Shown here: one piece after another, positions 57,331 through 64,000 of the stretch | How the letters are laid out: each line of letters starts with the position of its first letter | Numbering within the stretch: position 1 is the stretch's first letter | From: Sceloporus undulatus | Lineage: Eukaryota; Chordata; Lepidosauria; Squamata; Phrynosomatidae | Length of the DNA: 64,000 bases | Direction: 5' to 3' | Assembly (NCBI RefSeq): GCF_019175285.1 | Contig: NC_056528.1 | Coordinates: forward strand, 46,234,824 to 46,298,823 | Notes under the pieces: generated by a model | Databases searched by the model: none | The model's input: only the letters and a program-made list of their open reading frames with translations | What the model was told of the DNA's origin: nothing | Program-made: the position numbers and the translations under genes

Positions 57331-57944
57331 GGGGGGCGTCCATTCTTTGATCTGGCAGTGCCACCCCAGACTTCTGGTACTGTATGGGCAGGGCATCATA
57401 TGACAGAAGGTTTCTTTGTTCAAAACCAATTCCTCCATGAAGCAGATCCAAACGAAGACGGTTTGTTACTTGAGGGAAAGGCCAAGATGGTTTCCATTTT
57501 ATTTCATGCGCTGAAGCCAAACAGAACTGGTAGTCATAATGTTCTGCAACACTGACAATGGGAGAAGGTCCTCCACCAAACCTGACAGCAGAACTCTAGC
57601 ATCTTTCCTTGAAGAGAAGAGCATTCCCAAGGTGTTCAGAAGGAAGATCTATGAGCCTGCCATGGCTGCCTACCCCAAAATATCAGTTATCTTGAGCTGG
57701 TGGCTTCATTCTGCCTAAAGGAACTACTTGTGGCTGTTATGTGCCTTGAAGCTGGCTTCAATTTAGGTCAACCTTATCAAAGGGTTTTGCAGAAGACATT
57801 TGCCAATGGAACTCATTGACTGAAGGAACATCAAGAAAAGCCATACTTTCTTTGAGAGGCTGTGATTTCTTGGATGCTTAATTCCATACTTGACAACCTT
57901 GCCCAGTAGTACCATAATTTTGGCTAGATGTACAGAATGATTTT
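57331..57944. other. Intergenic, no gene recognised
   Basis: A weak reversed SINE-tail remnant may lie at about 57733-57770. Nothing else is supported. Confidence 0.35.
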
Positions 57945-58105
57945 TGTTGTGGTTGTTCTGTGCCTTCAAGTAGTTTGTGACTTATGGCAACCCTAAAGCA
58001 AGCCTATCATGGGGTTTTCTTGGCATGATTTGTTTAGAGGTTTTTTTTGCCAGTGCCTCTCTTTGAGACTGAGAGAGTGTGGCTTGCCTAAGGTCACCCA
58101 ATGGA
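57945..58105 (-). mobile_element. SINE (reverse), tail half
   Basis: GTGCCTTCAAGTAGTTTGTG, GACTGAGAGAGTGTGGCTTG. It abuts the next copy in the same orientation. Confidence 0.75.
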
Positions 58106-58318
58106 CATGCCTTCAAATTGTTTCCAACCTATGGTGACCCTATGTCTTTTTTTTTGGGGGGGGGAGATTTGTTGGGGGGGTATCATTGCCTTCCTCTGAG
58201 GCTGAGAGAGTGTGGCTTTCCCAAAGTCATCCGGTGGGCTCCTGTAATTTTACAGGGATTTGAACCCTGGTCTTTCTGGGTCCTAATCTTACACACAATT
58301 ACACTTCATTGACTCTCA
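58106..58318 (-). mobile_element. SINE (reverse), second tandem copy
   Basis: GCCTTCAAATTGTTTCCAAC, CTGAGGCTGAGAGAGTGTGG and GATTTGAACCCTGGTCTTTC, with a poly-T/G run at 58148-58165. Confidence 0.75.
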
Positions 58319-61300
58319 GTAGCACCTGCCATGTGATGGAAAACCATTTTGACTTTGAATTTCCACCAGGTTGTTGTTCGTCTGTTCAGTGGCCCACTTT
58401 GTAATATATGGAGAATCTAACCATATGATTCTTCCCCACCGGCCAACTCACTACATTCTGCAGTGGTACAACCTGAATGTAGATGTACCATCATAGTAAG
58501 ACACTAGAGGCTACAGTATGGAGCATGTCTCTTGGTGAATCTAAGTGAGCATCCCTATGGCTAAAGCAGCTGTCTATTTGGCTCATTATACATTAACAAA
58601 TTCAAGTTTTCCAGCATATATGATCAAGTTTTCCAGCCTGGAATCTATGATGTGGAGACCTTCTAGGTCATTACAAGATTTTCCCTTTGAAATTATTACA
58701 GCTGTTGGAACTCACTGTGAGACGGACATGACAAATTTTGCTAGAAGGTTCAAACTCTTTCACCTTTTGATTTGTCATCTGACCCAACATGGTCCTTTGG
58801 GATGAAGGGGATTTAAAAAATCCTTCCCCCATTTAGACTTTTTTTTTTCATATGTTGCTTCACCACTTCTGAAATCTGCATATGCTCAGGTATCTGTAGT
58901 CTGAATATCCTTCCTTAGAACCGAGGTGTATAGCTGGGGAAGCAACGTGTTGCTATTTTGCATCCATTGTGATGTAATTCTGAAAGAATTCAAAGACATA
59001 GCTGTGCTAGTCTGGAAAATCAGTATGCAAAGGGATCTTGCAGTACCTTTGAGGCTAACTCAGTGTTGGTAGCATGAGCTTCCATAGATTTGAGCCTATT
59101 TCCATGCATCTGAGGAGGTAGACTCATATCTATGAAAGCTCATGTAACCCACTTCAGTTTGTCTCAAAGATGCTGCAAGAACACTTTGCATACTGATTCT
59201 GAAAGAAGGACCTTGCTTTCTGAATACCTAGCCACCCCATCTATGCTTAGTAAATGAAATCCATCTCCCCCCAACTGATCTGCAGTTGGTCATTCTAGAT
59301 GCTGCCTTTGCACTAAATTCAGTGTTTAGACAATTGCTCATATGCTACTAGATCAAGTTGTGAGTCAAAGGATCCAAAACTATGGGTGAAGTTTGATTCT
59401 TGTTTTTCAAATCTTAGCAAATCTGGCATAGGTCTGAGTTGCCCCATACTCAGTCTGAGTGGGATAGTATGGCCAACTAACTTTTGATACCCAGCAGTTG
59501 ATAGGCCAGGGTTCCAGACATGGACCCATAATACAGGAGCCAGAATCCTTTTGGTGACACACAGAGAGACTTTTTTGGACAATACAGATTGGACACATCC
59601 AGCTCACGGTGGTGCAAGCAGAGTTCTCCATATCGAAGCATTATAGATGCACAATAATGCATCTAATGTGTCAATGCACATTGTATGCTGGCTCTGTGCT
59701 CAGTGCAATAAGGTGGCAGGTATATACATTGACCGGTTCTCATACATTGTGCTATGCAGCATTTGCTATAGAGCTTACATAGTACTCGCACAATGTAATG
59801 CCACTGGAGGTTATTGAGATGACGTACATTTTCAGCCGTGGCGTTCTTTGAAGTTACTGATAAAACATTAATATGGAGAGGAGGAGAGCTCAAACGATAT
59901 ATTTAAGTGCTTTACTGAGTGGGGAATGGTCGGAGGCAGGGGTGGGGAGATGCAACAGCATCAGTCCATGAAATCAATTTGAGTCTGCAAAGATGTTCCC
60001 AAAATGACTCTTGGGAGGAAAAAAGCAAAGCACACAGTCTTGTGACACTAACGTTCTCAGATCATTCTCCATTTTGGTCATCTCGTGATGCTAAAATCCT
60101 GCTACAAAGTGCAAATCTGAAACAGACAAGATTTTGCATTTCACCCAGATCTTTTTAAACGACCCAATAAATTAGCAGTTGTGTTTTTTTCTTGCTCGCA
60201 CACATATAACGTCTCTGCTGCTTCATTCTCTTCCATATTTCACGTTGCTATTATGAAATCAGAGGGGGGATTCAGGTGAGTCAACAAGGCAGCTTGGGTA
60301 CAAGTTGGGCCAATGTTTCTTGGAAGAGTTTTGTTTTTTTAGCACAAATTTTTCTTCTTCATGCCTAGCCATCCCCCAAGGAGGATATTTGTGTGATATA
60401 TACAACATAACATTTTCTACTGCCTGTTTTGTGAGTAGGAATGGCCATTCTCACTCAGTCTCTCACACAAGCCGAGTCCATGCATGGCACAGCAAAGCAC
60501 AATAGTTCATGTGGAACTATATTACAATACCCATCCTCACTATTCAGCTCCTATAGCCCCTCGTGACTGGGGATGAGGTGTGGGATCAGGGAATGCCATT
60601 GCCAGAAACAGAATGATTACATGAACCATGAATAAGGCCTGCTGGGGGTCCTCCAAAGATTTCAGCACATGATTTCAGCACATTTTGTTTCTGGCTATGG
60701 GAACATAGCAAGCCAATTCTCTGATCTCCTCCACAGTGCACCAGCAATGGAATGGCCACTGGAGGCAGCTTTTGCAGCAACATGGTGAGTCCCAGGAGAG
60801 GGACTTTGGATATTGTAGACCGAGGAAAGGAATGTCTGCAATGACAAAAAATATAGCTATAAGGTGGATCTGCCCTGGCATGTGCCACTAACAGGATGCC
60901 AGCAACAATGCCCTGGAAAGATGCTTAGGCACTATGGTGGATGCAAAGTAGTGGCGGTACTATCAGCATGGAGAATTCTTCTGCTTCCGCACTTCTTCTC
61001 CTACTGAAGAACTCTTCTCCCAAGAAACTGTGAAAGAATTTTGCACCTCCAGAGAATACTGGGCAAAATCTTGCAGGCATACATAAGCAAAACTACACAT
61101 ATCACTACAACCAATGTTTCATATTAGTTTGTTTCTGCTCATGCCATGGGATTTCTCCTTCCTCTGCACTCACTCCTTCTGAGCACCTCCATTTTTGCTC
61201 CAGAGGATTCTTCAACACTCCAGAACTGATCTAGATGGCTGAGCGTAAACACATAGCTATTGCATTTGGTGGAGCCTATATCAGTGAGCTGATGGGTCCA

Positions 61301-61555
61301 GAGTTAGCCTGAATTTTAAAAGATATGTCCAAGGGGATGTGAGACTTTTGGAGAGATTCAGAAGGGATGTAGCTGGGGGGGGGGGGACACTAAAACAAGG
61401 GCATTGCCCTACTGAAACAAAAATCCTGTCCCTCCTCTCAATGAAATTTTCATTCAGTCCCCAAATCTCACTCTCTGTAATGCTAGAAACAGAGACTGAA
61501 GTAAAATGTCATGGAAGTAAGCTACACTTCTTGGCTCTGGTAGTTTGGACTGTTC
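58319..61555. other. Intergenic with one palindromic repeat
   Basis: At about 59011-59205 two arms of about 95 bp are inverted copies (AATCAGTATGCAAAGGGATC and the inverse ending CACTTTGCATACTGATTC). This repeat recurs at 618-705 and around 62.76-63.15 kb. Poly-G lies at about 61376-61387. The rest is unique and no gene is supported. Confidence 0.45.
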
Positions 61556-61775
61556 TTGTTGTGTGCCTTGAAGTCATTTCTGACTTTTGATCCTATCATG
61601 GGGTTTTCTTGGCAAGATTTGCTCAGAGGAGGTTTGCCATTGCCTACCCCTGAGGCTCAGAGACTGTGACTTGCCTATGGTCATCCAGTGGGTTTCATGG
61701 GCAGGCCAGAAATGTAACTCTGGTCTCCAGAGTTGTAGTCCAATACTCATACCACTATACTATGCCAGATCTGTT
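61556..61775 (-). mobile_element. SINE (reverse)
   Basis: TTGTGTGCCTTGAAGTCATT, TTTGCCATTGCCTACCCCTG and CAATACTCATACCACTATAC. Confidence 0.75.
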
Positions 61776-62105
61776 TGGATGGCTCCTTTAAAATTCAGAC
61801 TGAAACCCAAAGCAGATTCACTGCCCTGCTGACATAGAAACCACCAGCCATTAAGGGTACCCTTGGAGTTACAGAAGGAGGAGAATCCATTCATTCTGCC
61901 AGTAGAATGGATGGATACCTTTGGCTGCAACTGTCTATTTCATTAACACTGTACAGAGTGAACAATCTGAGACAGATATCTGGTCCCAGTTCATCATGTT
62001 GGGAATGTTCCATGGTGAGCAATGCGCCAATCCTTGGTGAAGAGTCAGCACTAAGCACCACCTGTCACTTTGCACATCACTGCCTGCAATAAGCCAGGAG
62101 GCCCA
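61776..62105 (-). other. 3' flank of the unknown minus-strand gene
   Basis: Probably 3' UTR. No AATAAA on the minus strand was recognised close to the stop. Confidence 0.3.
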
Positions 62106-62719
62106 TTAAAGGCAATGGTTAACTGTGGAGGACCAAGGAGAATGGCTGCACCTGCTTTCTCGGAGTGGGGATGGGATGCTGTCGTTGACTTTGAAGGGGC
62201 CTGCTGAATTCATCAGTCTAGAAGGCACTGAGAAGTTGTAACCATAGAAGCCATATGGCGGATGCAGGGCACAGTTCAGGGCTTCTTGGGTAATGGGACC
62301 TGACGAGAAAATGTTCCCAGGTGCGTGCAAACCATACAGCATCTGACTTGCAGAACTAGGCCCTTGGGAACTCGGTCTGCTTAAGTCTTCTGCCTTGCCA
62401 CTTTTGACATTGGCGATGCTCAGAGAAGACAACGTGGGCACCTCCACCATGAAGTGAGGCAAAAGGGGAGGGCTGCTGGAGCTTCCCAGTTTGTGGTGGC
62501 TCGGGAACATTAGCGACTGCTGTCTCAAAAGGCTGGCGGGACAAATCTTGTAGCAGATGGGTAGACCAAGATGGTGGAGGTAAGAGTCAGGGCACGGTAC
62601 TCCCAGATTGGCCGCAGAAAGGTGAAATGTTGGAGGAGAACAGGAAGGGGAAAGGAGAGAGCTGAGGGGAGATGGGGTGCCCCCGGTGGGTGTCATGGGG
62701 GAAGATCCAGGACTTCCAC
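62106..62719 (-). CDS. Last coding exon of an unrecognised Ser/Pro-rich protein
   Basis: On the minus strand, an acceptor TGCTTTGCTTATTCTAG at 62720-62736 opens a 614-nt exon that ends in TAA at 62106-62108. It encodes about 204 residues: a Ser/Pro/Thr-rich start (GSPGSSPMTPTGGTPSPLSS), a patch with LHHLGLPICYKICP, FMVEVPTLSSLSIAN, and a C-terminal aromatic patch HPPYGFYGYNFSVPSR before the end VNHCL. Junction phase fits the 86-nt exon at 63308-63393. I do not recognise the protein. The composition, low complexity with short hydrophobic and aromatic patches, is what one sees in C-terminal regions of transcription regulators, but no DNA-binding domain lies in the window. No membrane segment or signal peptide is visible. 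The reading frame is clean, unlike the surrounding repeats, so it is very likely a real host gene whose 5' part lies beyond 64 kb. Confidence 0.75.
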
Positions 62720-63307
62720 CTAGAATAAGCAAAGCACGATCATTAAAGAAGTAGACTCTATAAAAGCTCATGCTACCAACTTCTCTCTTTCAGTTAGGGG
62801 ATGTACAGACCGGCCTGGGGGCAGAGTCGGGAAGTGGCATCCATACAACGCACACCCTGACTGCGCCCCCAGGCTGGCATGATGCCACACGCTGCACCAC
62901 ATGGTGCTGCGTCTAGATGACATAGCACTAAAGGAGCACCAAAAAGCTGCGGCACTGGTGGCTACGGCGCCCTTTCCAGGTTGCAAAAAAAAAAGCTGCT
63001 TTTTGTGGCTCTTTTTTGTACCATGGAAAGATGAGATCAGGGCCACAGCATGTGGTTGTCACAGCCCCAATCCAGCTCAGAGAGAGGCAGTTGCAAGCAG
63101 TCTGTACTGCCCCTTAGTCTCAAAGGTGCTATAAGACCCCTTTGCTCAAAGCAGTGTTTGTTTATTCCTTACTGAAAATTAGCTTTGTTGTCAACCCTGT
63201 GTCCAATTTTAAAGCACTGGTTGATCTCAGCTTCAGAAAGAACATTATCACTGTTGCTTACGTTCGTCATTTTCATCTCAAAAACAATTTGAAAGATCAA
63301 TACTCAC
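62720..63307 (-). other. Intron of the unknown gene, filled by a nested MITE
   Basis: 587-bp intron bounded by GTGAGT at the 63307 end and TTCTAG at 62720. It contains the dispersed repeat AAAAGCTCATGCTACCAACT / AGTCTCAAAGGTGCTATAAG, split by the Harbinger-like element at 62797-63113. Confidence 0.65.
62797..63113. mobile_element. PIF/Harbinger-like MITE (317 bp)
   Basis: Ends GGGGATGTACAGACCG and, inverted at the right, CAGTCTGTACTGCCCC. TTA flanks on both sides (62794-62796, 63114-63116) match the 3-bp target duplication of PIF/Harbinger elements. No transposase. Confidence 0.75.
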
Positions 63308-63393
63308 TTTGACTTTCTGCACCAAAGGACTTAAAATCCAGAGTAAGTGATGGTCTCCACGGATATGATTCCAGAAGCCCATCCAAGACTCCT
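63308..63393 (-). CDS. Penultimate coding exon of the unrecognised Ser/Pro-rich protein
   Basis: 86-nt exon with acceptor TTTCACTTTGCAG and donor CAAA|GTGAGT on the minus strand. It encodes GVLDGLLESYPWRPSLTLDF then KSFGAESQ in a single frame. The one-base overhang joins the next exon as Ser (A|GT) with no break in frame. It expects a preceding exon that leaves two bases. No family recognised. Confidence 0.72.
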
Positions 63394-64000
63394 CTGCAAA
63401 GTGAAACTTGGACATTAGATGAGTGCTCACATACCATGTAGTCTTGGCATTGGAGCATTACTCTTGTGAAGATAAGGCTGGGATCCCACTCAGCAGACGG
63501 GGCCCCAAATGCAACACAGCTGCCTTGCTTCGTTTTGAAGTGAAATAATACATAGTGCCATTCCATAAGACCTTAGAGTTCCCAGTCTAAAATTACACAC
63601 TCTTTGCATGGGAGTATGTGCAGAAAGCTAACTCATTTATTGACAATTGCAGCAATATATATTGAACAGTGGCAGAGGGGGATTATGCTCAGGGTTATAC
63701 TGGGAAGAAAACAAATTAGCTGTGCTTTACATCTTAATGCAAACTCACCTAATTTTCTATTTTGGAACCAATGTCTTCTAGGAGTAATGCTTTGTTTGTT
63801 TTTTAAGTAGTGTTTCCAAATTCTAAAAGAAACACACATTTCTTTTCAAATATTCCCATGTTTTCAATAGGGATGTAACTCTGCACTAATTTGGTTCTCA
63901 AGGGCAGCAACAAGCCATTTTTAGTGAGTTCCTTCCTGCTGCAAAAACATATTCCAAAACTGTGCCGTTTTGAACAACTACCTCCACTTTGGATCTTTCT
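63394..64000 (-). other. Upstream intron of the unknown gene
   Basis: No further exon is certain. A 71-nt open segment at about 63751-63821 has an acceptor and donor of its own but does not match the phase of the next exon with the best acceptor (see findings). Confidence 0.35.

Noticed and set aside
1-64000. Retroviruses, LTR elements, Polintons or toxin genes
   Set aside because: No paired LTRs, capsid, envelope or protease-type protein signal was seen on either strand.

Overview
The window is nuclear DNA of a vertebrate, most likely a squamate reptile (lizard). Two host genes can be placed exon by exon and translate to clear orthologues of human proteins. The rest is dense with repeats typical of lizard genomes: an L2-clade LINE, BovB/RTE-type LINE pieces, SINEs with tRNA-like or 5S rRNA heads, and several families of short non-autonomous DNA transposons. 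The species assignment is inference. Three runs of ten Ns mark assembly gaps.

Layout. 1-4.9 kb: intergenic, with a decayed inverted copy of part of ERCC6L split by a SINE, then foldback elements. 4.9-9.0 kb: a nearly complete minus-strand L2-type LINE, interrupted by a 254-bp pogo/Tigger-like element and carrying tandem promoter-type repeats at its 5' end. 12.9-19.6 kb: ERCC6L (PICH) on the minus strand, two coding exons, with a large internal duplication and one homopolymer frameshift. 19.6-21.0 kb: a divergent promoter region with two GC-rich halves around an AT-rich microsatellite block. 21.0-26.6 kb: CHMP1B on the plus strand, eight coding exons, 199 aa. 26.6-62.1 kb: about 35 kb with no gene that I can support, consisting of repeats between unique stretches, some of which look like conserved non-coding elements. 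62.1-63.4 kb: the last two coding exons of an unrecognised Ser/Pro-rich protein on the minus strand, running out of the window.

ERCC6L is a SNF2-family DNA translocase that acts on ultrafine anaphase bridges. CHMP1B is an ESCRT-III subunit that acts in membrane scission, including cytokinetic abscission. They start about 1.3 kb apart in divergent orientation, and both promoter halves carry a perfect TGACGTCA site and a reversed CCAAT box, so shared regulation is plausible. The ERCC6L side also has a CDE/CHR-type cell-cycle element.

I found no retrovirus, LTR element, Polinton or toxin gene that I could support. No CRISPR array, operon or tRNA gene is present.
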